Positions 23,826 through 35,083 of a stretch of 64,000 nt of DNA are shown in pieces. The notes below the pieces were generated by a model that saw nothing but the letters and a program-made list of their open reading frames with translations, was not told where the DNA came from and searched no databases. The position numbers and the translations under genes are program-made. The stretch is from assembly GCA_000827325.1 (NCBI GenBank), contig KN832891.1:62001-126000 (forward strand). Reading direction: 5' to 3'. The stretch is from Oidiodendron maius Zn (lineage: Eukaryota; Ascomycota; Leotiomycetes; Myxotrichaceae). The number at the start of each line of letters is the position of its first letter. Position 1 is the stretch's first letter.

Positions 23826-25663
23826 TTAGCTATTGAGTATCTTATTCCAACATTTGAAGTCAACATACTTAACAAGGATTGCTTGTGTCTTCATATACTC
23901 CATCAATCCGTCCTTGCCAAGCTCTTTCCCGCTCCCGCTCATCTTCCAACCCCCAAAGGGGACACTATTGTTTGGAAAGAAGGCAGAGTTGATACTAACG
24001 CTCCCAGCCTCGAGTTTAGATGCTACACTGAGTGCACGACTAATGTCTGAGGTGTATAGAGATGCTGTAAATAGCAGGTTAGCGTCATTTACTCCACTGC
24101 ACCACATAGAGGGCACATACCTGCAAGCCCTGTATCGGTATCATTTGCTAGCCTAATGGCTTCTTCTGGAGTGGAAAACGTATTTACAACTAACACGGGT
24201 CCGAAAATCTCCTCCCGGTAGATAGGATCGTCAGTGCTTGGATTCAAAAAGATCGTGGGCTCGACAAAGTAGCCTTTACCCCCTTTTTTAGAGCCACCTG
24301 TAAGAACTTGCGTTTTCTTCTTCCCGTTTTCAATATATTGCATAACGCGACGGAAATGTTGCGAGTCAGCCATAGGACCGTAGGATGTGGCTAGTTGAAG
24401 TGGATCGAATCCTGTCAGCTTGTCTGCCGCCTGAAATTTGGACTTCACAAGCGTAATAAACTTGTCGGCTATTGTGTCCTGAATAAAAAGACGGGACATT
24501 GCTATAAAAAAGGTCAGGAATGATTTATCAAGAAGGGCGTATGTAAACAGACCTACGCAGACTTGCCCAGAGTTAAAAAGGAGCCCATCGGTAACACTTC
24601 AAGACGATTAGGTTAACTCTGCAGAAATTGAAAGAACAAGACCTACGCGGGAAGAGCACTCTCCAAATCAGCATCTTCAAACACGAGTGCAGGTGATTTC
24701 CCTCCAAGTTCTAAGGTTACTTTCTTCATGTTGCTCTTAGTAGCCAGGTCTTGGACGATTTTCCCCACCCCAGTCGAGCCAGTAAAGCTAATACTAGCAA
24801 TTTGCATGTGGGATGCAAGTGAAGCGCCTGTCTTTCCAGCGCCGTTAACAAATTGGAGGACGCCTTTGGGGAAGCCAGCCTCAATAGCAAGAGGGCCCAT
24901 GGCTAGAGCACTGAGGGGCGACTTTTCGGATGCCTTGAATATGAACTAGAATCAAATCGTCAGTGTCCAGGCAACGGCATCAATCGTGAGGGAGGCAGAG
25001 GCATACAGCATTACCTGCAGCGAGAGCTGGCGCAATCTTCAGTCCGGCATACAATATCGGTCCATTCCAAGGGGCAATCCCAGCGCAAACACCTAACGGC
25101 ACATGCCGTACTATCTTGTACATTCCATCATCAGGCTCGAATGACTCGCCACCAATCTTATCTGCCCAGCCAGCGTAATCTAAAGTGTGATTAGCCATTC
25201 CCTTCCATTATTCTCTTCTATATAGGCACAGGCGATATAAACTCACAGCGAAAAACAGACGCCGTTGTCGGGATAACAAACCCGGAGTTGATGCCAACAG
25301 GCATGCCCATACATATCGCATCAAGATAGGCAAGTTCCTCCGCATGGCTTTCGAGCAAGTCTGCAAACTTGTTGAGACAAACAGCTCTCTGCTGGCCGGT
25401 GAAGGTGCTCCAAGGGCCACTGGCAAAAGCAGTCTGTGCTGCTAAGACAGCATCGTTAATATCGTCCGCGGAAGCTACATGAAGATCTGTTGTGACCACA
25501 TTTTCGTTAAAGGGGTTAACGATTGTCAACTTCTCACCCGATTTAGCTTCCACAAACTGATGTCCCTTTAGTTACACATAAGATTCATATAGCTGCATAG
25601 GATGGATACCTCATTATTAACGAAGAGTCTCGTTTCGATTGGGAAGCTCCGACTAGAAGTCAT
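23826..25663 (-). CDS. Aldehyde dehydrogenase (NAD(P)+), 7 exons, 499 aa
   Basis: Oxidises an aldehyde to the acid. Exons (minus): 25663-25610, 25556-25247, 25179-25007, 24945-24647, 24596-24553, 24501-24121, 24064-23826; phases agree at every join. The 499-aa product is full length for the family. Catalytic Glu258 ([10 protein letters not shown]) and Cys292 (F-N-S-G-Q-V-C) are present with the usual 34-residue spacing. The cofactor motif [13 protein letters not shown], and the C-terminal P-F-G-G-W-K-M-S-G are also present. Exon 5 is only 44 nt and ends before a GTCTGT donor. No targeting signal is obvious, so it is probably cytosolic. The substrate cannot be told; ALDHs of this class act on aliphatic and aromatic aldehydes. 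Confidence 0.9.
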
Positions 25664-26900
25664 TCTGCGTGAGTTGCTGACCCAAAAGGTGGAGACTGTT
25701 GGAATCGGAGTCAGAGTCTGGATATAGAGACCGTAAAACGAATCACTATACTAAGCTTAAGTTTATTGGAATAATGAATAAAGCAGGCCCGAGGAATGTA
25801 TTATTTGGATAACGAGAGGAAGGAACATGGATTATATATATATGTGAACCACCTGCGGCAAGTACGGACTCATAAAACGCAGCTGGGCGTCTACGGATAA
25901 TCCTGAAATGGCTAACTATGCATACGTCATCTACGTAGTGAATCGTCAACGCTTTAACCTAGGCACTCAGGTGTGCTGTAAGATAGGCAAATGACCTACC
26001 TCGGCGATACAGCTCCAAACGGTGCATAAAGTCCCGGCCAGTAATCATAGTTCTAACACCTTCGATTGGAGCTGAAGAATCTTACTTGGACTGGTGCAGA
26101 AGAAGATAGGCTTGACAAGTGACATTTTCAAATATGCCGTGGGTGTGATAAGTAATCAATTGGCTGCTCATTTACTGAGCTGCCCACCTAGTTGACCCTT
26201 CTTCTCGCAAAGTGATTATTCAGCGAGTTGCATATAACTTAAAATTTAACTGCGGTACATTTATGAGGTATCAAAGGGCCTCCGTATTTGTTCTGCATGT
26301 TGGCAATGCTTGCTCCGAAGCTATCCTAGATAATATTCCCAACGCCAACTTCAAGGCCGCAGCAGCTAATCATTCGGTTACGTAACCTGGCTCATCCACC
26401 CTGTTGCCCTAGCGAACCAAACAAAGTAGAATCTGTCTGTGATATCGATAATAAATCATATTCTCTGATCAATATTGAGACCTGGGCATGAACATAACGG
26501 GATACAAGCTTGTAGCCATTCAGAGTGTCTAGGAGTCTCAGTGGCGTTGCAACGATTATACTATGTTCCAGGAAGTCGGTGTAGATAGGACCCCGCCATA
26601 ATTAATCAATAAATACTAATCTAACAGCGACCGTAGAGTTGAATATGCCGAACTACATAGTGGTAAGACCAGCGAAGCCATTTTCGGATATCAACAAACC
26701 AATGCTCCAACGTATCGATATCAAACCAGGGATGTAAATTTATTTAGGCCATAAGATCGCATTGCCCCTGTTTGGAAACTTTGATTCCCGCATGAAGGCC
26801 TTCATTAGCTCGTTTCCACATCGTGCCACTAGGCGATCTCGGATTTTTAGGCTCTGATAGCGATGGTTGGTTATCATTGCGCCGGAGCGAGAAACGTCCA
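25664..26900. other. Intergenic; one end of a dispersed TIR and one 33-bp box
   Basis: No gene recognised. Bases 26374-26400 (ATTCGGTTACGTAACCTGG) resemble the terminal repeat of the element at 44528-44808. A copy of the ATTGCC-N7 box lies at 26755-26789. Confidence 0.5.
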
Positions 26901-26984
26901 TACCGGCAAAATATGCCTCGTTGAAAGACTCTTCGACACGGGCTGCGTCAATCCGAGCACTACGGATGTCTACGACTAGATACC

Positions 26985-27070
26985 GCTGTTATGGACAGTA
27001 ACGAACAGCCACGAGGCAGTGGTTAAGCTGCTGCTCGGGAGGGCGTTGACCCAGACCACAGTGACAAATT
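26985..27070 (+). pseudogene. Ankyrin-repeat relic
   Basis: One frame reads I-P-L-L-W-T-V-T-N-S-H-E-A-V-V-K-L-L-L-G-R, the core of an ankyrin repeat (xTPLxxAxxxGHExVVKLLLxxG). It is not extended by further repeats or an open frame, so it looks like a fragment of a larger ankyrin gene. Confidence 0.5.
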
Positions 27071-27799
27071 CAATTAAACCTCACTATGGGCAGCATACCA
27101 TGTGCACAGATCGGTGGTGGGAACGCTGTCGAGATACGAACACAGGCAGATGAGGTGCTAGAGGGAAAGAGGTTGAGAAGTCATAAGATCTCGAAACGGC
27201 ATCTGCTGTAGGATGGCACTGTCGGTATATGGAGGCAGGCAGGTGAGGAACCGGACCCAAAGCGACTGAGGGGGGAGAAGGGTGGAGAGGGACACGCGCT
27301 CTATTAGTTGCATCGGTCGGAGATCTTCCGGTATAAGGTGTTCCGCTGCCCAACCGCGAGCCCGATCCTAACTATGCGAGAGGTGTTGACCGGCTGCACA
27401 CTCGTCCATTGATTGTATAAAGCGGCTCCATCCGCTTTGTAATAGTTGCGACCGGACGCCCGTCCCACAAAGCCCCATCCTTGATTCACATACCTAGGGA
27501 CACCCAAGGGCCGCGCAACCATGAGCCAGCACCAGCAAGAGCTACTGGCCTCGTTTATCGCTAGGTAGGTGGACAGAACGCCACCCCAACCCGGCGGCTA
27601 CTTTCTTACAACTTAGAGTCTCCGTACAGGAAAGTATTTGGACTTCTTGATTCGATGCTCGACTGAGATAATGATAAATGCATTGGGCATGAAACATGGT
27701 TCCTTGCCTAGCTTCCGATGCTGTTGAGGCACGATTCGTAACAAGCTTTTTGCTTCGTTCAAGAGTGGTCACTGAAACGAGCGCAATGATGTATTTGTG
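27071..27799. other. Region without a supported gene
   Basis: GC-richer than the surroundings with several overlapping short frames on the minus strand (27084-27353, 27304-27522, 27542-27772). None shows a recognisable motif or a clear splice partner; probably remnants. Confidence 0.35.
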
Positions 27800-28317
27800 T
27801 TAGAGGTGTTCAAAAGGATGGTAACTCGCTCGTACCGGATACGACCTAGACCCAGGATTTATGTGATGTTTTCCCAAGACTAGGTGGTTCTCCTCCGACC
27901 AGTAGTAGGCTAATTTGCCTTCGGCTGTCGAGTCGTGGAATCGTACAAGGACATGTAACTTGTTCCTTTGTTTGTCTACATAGGCAGCCATCAAGAGACA
28001 CTTGGGGGACAACAGGTTAAAGAACGCACCCGTCTCCTCAAGCGTAGCTCGTTGAGCAAGGTCGAGCAGCCGTCCGAGTATCGGTGATCCCCCTATATTG
28101 TTACTATAATTATTTGCAGCAGGAAGGCCAGGATGTTCTTACCATCGAGCAAGGACTCATGAATGAGACGATAGCCTAGTATCCGCTCGACCCTCTTCAT
28201 CTCGTCGATGCTGCGCTCCGCCCAATGTTCCTTCATACATGGTTCCATGTTGCCCCACATGCGGAAGAGGACGATGTTAGCATCCCCTCCAGTCAAAATG
28301 TCAACCCAGGAGGGCAT
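27800..28317 (-). CDS. Hypothetical protein, two exons, 155 aa
   Basis: Family not recognised. Exons 28317-28143 and 28092-27800 (minus), with a 50-nt intron starting GTAAGAAC and ending ATATAG; the join is in phase and gives L-L-D-G-G-S-P-I-L-G-R-L-L-D-L-A. The start has good context (ACCAATCATGCC). Visible features: M-P-S-W-V-D-I-L-T-G-G-D at the N-terminus, a central E-E-T-G-A-F-F-N-L-L-S-P-K, and a C-terminal V-R-F-H-D-S-T with H-H-I-N-P-G-S-R. No signal peptide, no membrane segment. It is a compact soluble protein, possibly an enzyme-like small fold; no function is proposed. It is divergent from the flavin-reductase-like gene about 0.9 kb away. Confidence 0.55.
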
Positions 28318-29249
28318 GATTGGTAATTATGGAGTGAAAGGAGAGAAATGAGTGTGCTGAGGCACTGGTGACTAGCACGCAAAAGGACACCGACATCAAA
28401 GATGGTGGGTTCTACCAGGAGTTACCGGGTGCGAGAGCATCGATCTCTCAGAGAACCCCGACTTTGCTTTTGCTAACGGTAAACCACATATGAGAGGGGC
28501 GACTGGATGCGCCTGGCGTATACATACTGGGGGCCGAGCGGTATTATCAACCACTGTGCCCCGCGTGTCATGTAAATTTGCATCTAAGATCGCTTTGCCT
28601 CTTTTTGGCAATTTTAGTTCCCGCAACTCCTCTCGCCAATTCCATTCAACACCAGCGGAGTAACATCCTTATATCCCTTCGCAGCGCCACCATCGCCCAC
28701 CCCGTCGCCTCACCCAGGCAAAAAACAACGTATCCCAAGCATGTAGCTTCGCTAATAACTGCATCAAATAGAGTTCCTCCATTTCGGCCAATAAGGCTGA
28801 TTCCTTGACTTTGCTCCCAGGAATTCTGCTCTCCTTCCTCCTTTGCCTGGTCACCCGCTGTTTCAGTGCCTCAGCGTGCGGAGCGCCCCTTACCAGTGGT
28901 ATTATCCATTTTAGCAGCCGCACGTTCGGGTAATCAGGCATCCAACATGAGTAAACAAAATCCGACGGCGACATGTCTAATCAAATCACGCGAAAGTCCC
29001 CGCCTACTGTGCGCTGACCCTCGGCATTATCAATCTGTGGCGTACTGAGGTCAGCATGTAGGTTTAAGTTGTTCCTGTAGTGCTTGATGGCAGGGCTGGA
29101 ACTCCCTTCGCTATATATAAATGGCACGTTCGAGGCTCCCCGTGCTCTTACCAACACAATTAATAATCGCCAGCTGTGTCGGCAAGACTTTCTTCGCCCC
29201 TTGTCCCATCTCATACAATTGTCCGTCTATTGAAATAACGTCAATTGAC
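28318..29249. other. Divergent intergenic region
   Basis: Shared upstream region of the 155-aa gene and the flavin-reductase-like gene. It contains one copy of the 33-bp box at 28588-28622, about 270 bp upstream of one start and 630 bp upstream of the other. Short open frames here have no motifs. Confidence 0.5.
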
Positions 29250-30120
29250 ATGCCTCGACCCGACATCTTCTATGAGCCACCCAAAGGTGAGAAGTCGGGC
29301 CTGCCTCACGATCCGTTTAAAAGCTTCGTCATTCCTCGCCCAATAGGCTGGATCAGTACCACAAGCGCCGGCGGTCAGGATAACCTTGCGCCATTCAGCC
29401 AGTTTAACAATGTCTCATTCGATCCCCCGACGATCATGTTTGTGGGACACCAGTCCGTCTATAAACGTGAAAGCAAAGACTCGGTAGTCAATGCGCGACA
29501 GACAGGCGAGTTTGTCTGGAACATGTCCACGTTTGTGTTGTATCTTCTACGAACGTGCGCTTCGAGCTAATTCTGCCTAAGGTTCGATACCAGAGAAGCA
29601 ATGAATGCCTCGTCTTTAGAGTCCTGGGACGACGAATTCCCCATTGCTGGTGTGACCAAGGCACCCAGCCGCCTGGTCAAACCTCCTCGCGTAGCGGAGT
29701 CCCCTGTCCAATTTGAGTGCAAGGTCCACTCCATTGTTCGAATCCAGGGCGATTCTCTTGTAGGGCATTCTGATATCGTGATTGGCCGAGTTGTCGCCAT
29801 TCACGTCAAGGGTGAATATATTACACCTGAAGGGGTACGCTGATCTTTATGTTACTGCCAGATTGAGAGCTAACTCTGTACAGCTCTTTGATGTCCTGAA
29901 AGCGGCCCCCCTTGCTCGTCTAGGCTACCACCAGTACACCGCTATCCGGGAAGTTTTTGACATGAAAATGCCATTTATGCATGATGATAATGTCAGCGCG
30001 AGCGTTCTCGGTGGTGGTGCGACAGGAGTTTCGGATGCCGAGTTGTATGCGTCGAAGGATTACAGGCCTATCGAGGAGAAGCTGCGTGAGGAAAGAGAGC
30101 ACAGGGTGAAGAGTCAGTGA
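29250..30120 (+). CDS. Flavin reductase-like (FMN split-barrel) protein, 256 aa
   Basis: Flavin-binding protein of the DIM6/NTAB class, which reduces flavin for partner monooxygenases or acts as a small oxidoreductase. Exons 29250-29530, 29582-29834 and 29884-30120, in phase; intron 1 uses donor GTTTGT and intron 2 GTACGC. Hallmarks: F-V-I-P-R-P-I-G-W-I-S-T near residue 27, L-A-P-F-S-Q-F-N near 53, D-P-P-T-I-M-F, G-E-F-V-W-N-M, then K-A-P-S-R-L-V-K-P-P-R-V-A-E-S-P and I-G-R-V-V-A-I-H-V-K-G. The C-terminal R-L-G-Y-H-Q-Y-T is also conserved. The start at 29250 (M-P-R-P-D-I-F-Y) was preferred over an in-frame upstream ATG at 29121. Length is normal. It is followed immediately by a Tc1-type transposase relic. 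Confidence 0.85.
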
Positions 30121-30121
30121 T

Positions 30122-30985
30122 GTAGGTAGAGACTGTACAGTTCTTGGGGAGTTAGCCATTTACTACCCCTAATGAGCTTCCCACCACTTTTTATAAGCTG
30201 GGCGCATCTTCTAGGCATATCAGCTATAAGATATAGTATCTCTTCCATAGTAATCTTGTCCCACTCCTCTTGAAGAGCCTCCTTCATTTCCTCTTTAGTA
30301 TTAAAGATTCTCCGGCGTAATTGTTGCTTAATAATAGCCCAAATACCTTCAATAAGATTAAGATCAGGGCTTTGAGCAGGGTGATCTAAGTTTTGGATAT
30401 CGTGAGCTTCCTTATACTTCTGCACAAGGCCCCTTTTCCTCATACCATGAGAGGGGTCCCCATCCTCTTGGATAAGCCATGGTTTATCATCAATAAGCCT
30501 CATTGATTTAATAGCTTGAACGTAGAGAGGTAAGAGCCGGCCTACATAGTACTTCTGGGTCACTGCGTTCCCATTAACCTTCAATTCTATATCGTGAGGC
30601 TTGCCTGCTTCCCACTTTCGTATACGGGCTTGAAATTCCTCCTCTGTCTCAGTCGTTGCCAGTCGCCGAGGCTTAGAGGGGTAAGGAGGTTGCTCAACTC
30701 TATCCTCTTCACCATTGTATAACTCTAGTTTCTCTGCTTTTCCCCGCCAAGAGATCTATGCAGCGATGTGAAACCGGACGCCTTTAAGCGGGGGTCTTTC
30801 TTCAATATTCTCTAGATTATCACGCATCCCTTACTCTCTAAGAACCATTCCTTGTGCCTGTGATGTAGGATCAATGTGCGCTTCGTCTGTATATACGAAT
30901 GCTGTTGATAGACATTAGGAGCCATTATATATTGCCAGTTAAGGGTTAGTTCGGCCTGAAAATGACCACCAAGACCTATATGAAC
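30122..30985 (-). pseudogene. Tc1/mariner (Ant1-like) transposase relic
   Basis: DDE transposase remnant. From about 30890 downward one minus-strand frame reads V-Y-T-D-E-A-H-I-D-P-T (first catalytic Asp), R-E-stop-G-M-R-D-N-L-E-N-I, F-H-I-A-A-stop-I-S-W-R, L-Y-N-G-E-E-D-R-V-E-Q-P-P-Y, then W-L-I-Q-E-D-G-D-P-S-H-G (second Asp) and H-P-A-Q-S-P-D-L-N-L-I-E-G-I-W (third acidic region). Two premature stops (CAA to TAA, TGG to TAG) and a frame change upstream of 30900 break it. The N-terminal HTH part is not recognisable. The C-terminal 156 codons are still open. Confidence 0.8.
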
Positions 30986-31232
30986 CTAGCACTGAGATGG
31001 ACAGAGCGTATATGAGAGGCCTATCATTGATTTACCAGGCAGATTCTATAGTAGGTGTAGCTAAAGCTAGTGCAGTGGCAGTGGAAGGGGATCTGGCTGG
31101 TGTAATTAAGATACTGGTAATTATAGGATCTTTTTGAATCAATACTGCTCTTGATGCAGCACAAAAAAGAGATACATGCAATTGCGCATAGCAAAGTATT
31201 GTAGCGCAGAGGTAACTAGCTGCACCCAGTAA

Positions 31233-33423
31233 TCAATGCTCAAAATGGACTAGGGCTGCCAAATAGTTTAAGTCTGGAGTCGATTTTGTTTTCCCCTTTT
31301 CTACCTCCCCAAGCTCCTTAACAGAGTGGCCCGCCAGGAAGAAAATCCCTTGTTGTGTAGTTCGGATACGCGTAACCCACGAGATCATACAGAACTGCCA
31401 CAGGAGTGGGAACTCCATGAATTGGTATAACCCTAAGGAACAAATCAGTTCACGAAAAATTGGAGCGACCCCGGCCTGCACCCACGTATAGTTATAGGGC
31501 ATATGATCCTTCCGTGCAAGAGCCAGATAGTTGACCGCCAGGGCTTCATCAAACTCGAAGCCAACAAAACCGGGCGACCACGCGTCAGCAACCGTAGATA
31601 CTAGGACAGACTTCTCGCCAGGGCATGCCTCTGTCCAGACGAAATACATCCAATCGTCGGAGTGAGCAACTTCGCGGTGCCAAATTGCCCGGATCTGCAT
31701 ATTGGAATCTTTATACTTGAATGGCTTATCCTCACTAGGGAGGAGTTAGTAACTCTTTAATAAGCAGTGTAATAGGAAGCACACATACGTTACCGTAGCG
31801 AATTTTACGCCTGGGATATTCTTCCAATAGTAGGTAAATTCTTCCGGTACCACCAGCTTCGCGCCAGCCGCTACAAAGTCCGCGGCGCCGTAATTGTGAT
31901 CATCTTATAACCGTAAGCAGAATACTATGAACCGAACTATTGCAAGCCACAACTCACGATGATGGTGCGTAACCTGTAAAACGGCATTCATTAACAGCCA
32001 CTCCCTTCACACCGGCACTTATCCTGGACACTCACTAATAGATGCGTTACATCCCTGTGCAGAACCTCGTTTATCCACTGAATGACGACCTTACTCTGAT
32101 GAGGAGCAGCGTCAGTCACCATCACCGCATTATCGAAAACTCCCACTGTATGGGAATAAAAGCTGTCCGCAAAGGCGAGGTGGTAAATATTGGGGAGCCC
32201 CGGGACGGGCTGCGTAACTGTTAAAGTCTCGAGAGAAGGCATGCTCGGCCCATACCAGATTAAATTCCCACTGCGTCACGGTTACTTGCGCACGTCTCTA
32301 GATCAGGTCTGACAGCTAGGGGGCCTTACTTGTTCTCAAATACCTCGGCAGTTCCATATTCTGTTGACATTTCAGCCGCCCTCGGGGGGAGGCCAGAATA
32401 AGTCCCACCAATTTGTGAGACGGGGAGACCTTCAAAAAACCCGGCGGGGAACATAGGATTGGTCGTAACGTTGTCACGGAGTGTGTATAGCAGGAGGCTA
32501 TCCTCGTTGTATACAGTTTGTACCAGTCGCGGAATCATAATCCCCTGAATATCTGTGTAGTTAAGCAAGACAAAATCATTCGTAGAATTACCAAATATCG
32601 AATGATCCTCATACGCCCGGATCAAGTAAGGAAGAGACGTGTCGGGATCAAACACCACCATGATGTTCGTAGAGCTATCGTGCACAGCCTTGAAGGGGCC
32701 AGTTCCGCGATATGTTGTCTCTAAAGAAGATATGGTCCGTGTGTTACTACGCATTTGAAGGAGAAGCTTTGGCGACAATCGCAAAGCATCCCGCACAAGC
32801 ACACCTGTGAGAAACCCTGCCCATGGACGTATTAGCGGAATCATACGTACCTCATCTGAAATCAATCACAAGATGAACAAGTCTCCTTACCATCCGTGTA
32901 GCCAAAGCTCTGTGCGGCAGGAAGTGTGATATGCTCGTTCCCTTTATTGTAGCATGAATAGCCATCATCTCCTCCACGCACAATGAGCGTCACATCCGAT
33001 GGATCAAGCCCCGCTCTTCCCCATGTCCAAAAGTTCCCGATATCGAAGTTTCGATCGATCCTCTGAACAACATCGGTACTGTTCCCAGAGAAATCATACG
33101 AAATAGTTTCAGAGCCCGCAGTGGCCACGGCGGTATCCGGAACTCCTGGCACTTTGCTCTCCTCCAGTGATTGTGTCCGATACAAGCTGGGTTACTATCA
33201 GTGCCCGACTCTCTCACGGCGGATACGACGTAAAAACACAGACTACTTACAAATGGTGATAAGAAATCCCCTGGATCGCTTGCAGCGCCGACGCTCCCCC
33301 CAGAGCCTGGATGCTCTGGTCGAGGAGGCTTTCCGCGGAAAGAGGTAATGCCCATTGTGCGGAGGTAATGCCGGCTAAAATAGTGGTAACGGATATTGGT
33401 AAGAGTGAGCCCATGTTTAGCAT
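31233..33423 (-). CDS. Secreted metallo-beta-lactamase-fold hydrolase, 7 exons, ~607 aa
   Basis: Metal-dependent hydrolase. Exons (minus): 33423-33251, 33186-32891, 32816-32330, 32270-32036, 31973-31958, 31903-31789, 31734-31233; all phases agree. The metal-binding motif T-H-H-H-D-H-N-Y-G is built from a 16-nt micro-exon (31958-31973) and the next exon. Just before it come V-M-V-T-D-A-A-P-H and V-I-Q-W-I-N-E-V-L. The N-terminus M-L-N-M-G-S-L-L-P-I-S-V-T-T-I-L-A-G is a likely signal peptide. About 280 residues precede the MBL domain and include A-L-G-G-A-S-A-L-Q-A-I-Q-G-I and many potential N-glycosylation sites. The exon 2/3 border is the least certain (a 35-nt alternative intron exists). The substrate is unknown. 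Confidence 0.78.
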
Positions 33424-35083
33424 CTCGAAGCCAGATTTCAAGCAACAGCGTAGTCAAGGAGAGAGAAGAGACAGCCACTATACCGTCGCTGGTTTTCTAG
33501 TCCGTTGCAACGAGCTATATACTGGCCTGCTTACTAGAAGCATATGCATCCCCAGGGCCAGTCGGGGAGAAAATTCTCCCCCCAAGAAGGCCTACGTCGC
33601 CGCGATTCATCCAATTACCGATGTTGTACAAGGATAAAGGAATCCAACTTATAAATATCCCTAGACCGTCTCCCGTTAGTCCTGTGACTGATGATGACCA
33701 TGTCGTACTGTGCACATTTGAAATATTAGGTTACCTCAGAGATCGTGGACCTTGCCTTTCTACAGGCAAACCGTTTGGGGAGAATGCATTGCTGCAGGCA
33801 CCGGACTTCAGACCATGCACGGCTAGCAAGAGAGCCTTCGAACTAGCAGGGGGCTGGAAGTGAATAGTCGGGGCAATACTCTGTAAACTCCGTCCATCTG
33901 CTGAGACGGTGGCCGAAGAGATGGCCGCTACATAGCTTTACGCACTACGATAAATCCTGTGAATAGGAATACCTGAGTAGTAAGAATACTGTAATTTTCT
34001 TGGACCCGCATGGATTGATTTTGCAGTATTGCACACCTTTTTATAAGAATATGCACCGGAGCGAGAACAGCTAAGGATATTAAGAGGTTATTCTTTAAGC
34101 AGAGTGTTGGGCGCCACCAAAGAAACCTCTGCGAGACTGGAAGATTTACAGATACTACCGAGGTTTGGCAGTGTATTCTTACAACCAGGTATGCTTATAG
34201 CAAGGTTTTACTCCTAGATTAGAGAATCAAATACAAACGGACGATAGATTAGTAAATTGCCGTATATTGTTTTATTATCCTGTGTCGGCCATGGCTATAT
34301 CCAAGCACGCCAATATTTCCGGATATAGCCCGGCGTTTTATAATTAATCCACTCCGACTAACTTCATGAACTAAGCGGGGAGTGACAAATTGCACTTTAC
34401 AATTGAAAGGACAAGACTGGAATTGAACACGGCGATCACCCAAAGTTCTCCTTAGCAATGATGGCGCTTGTAAAACGTATCGCAACCGGTGGCACCTTTT
34501 TGAATTACATTTATAATAGGAAGATTGCATTCCATCGTACTTACTGTTTTTCAATCTTTAGCGCAGTATGGGCTTCTAAACTCCAGACTTTTGCGAAAAC
34601 TAACTTCGGCCCTGCTATTTTGACTATTCTTCATGACAGATGTTGCTGATTCTATGTCACATGCCAGGGCTTCTACCAAGAAGATTCCTGCAAAGTCGGA
34701 AAGCTCCGTACTCAAGACTCCGAATCATCCGGCTGAGGAGTGAAGTGCGAAGCTATTTTAAGATTTATCCCGCCGGCGCCTCTGGTGGTGCCCACCCGCG
34801 CGATCCGCACTCAGCACGTTGGGGCGATGAGATAAAACGCTTAGTTGAACTCCCGATCGCATTGCCTATATTTGGTAATCGTTGTTAGAGAATTTGTGTG
34901 ACAGGGGTTCTGTAGATTGCCTGGTTGCTCGGAGTTTGGCTTTTATGTCCGGATTACAGTTTATGATCGGCGAATTCGTGCAAGACTGAAGCTTCGGGGC
35001 GTGTTTGAGGATATACACCCTCAAATACGTTGTATATGTAGAGGAGCTCCCACATAGAATTCTGACGCCAAAGGTTAAATCTC
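33424..35083. other. Intergenic with a segment duplicated at 54.46-54.62 kb
   Basis: No gene supported. Bases 34795-34975 match 54455-54620 (CCGCACTCAGCA, GAACTxCxGATCGCATTGCC, TGACAGGGxTTCTG), including a 33-bp box at 34855-34888, about 200 bp upstream of the MFS gene start. Confidence 0.6.

Noticed and set aside
27084-27772. Three GC-rich minus-strand frames suggesting a secreted protein gene
   Set aside because: The frames do not join by plausible introns and none matches a family I recognise.
32862-32900. 35-nt intron at the exon 2/3 border of the MBL gene
   Set aside because: Shorter than normal fungal introns; a 74-nt alternative with donor at the same place keeps frame and was preferred.
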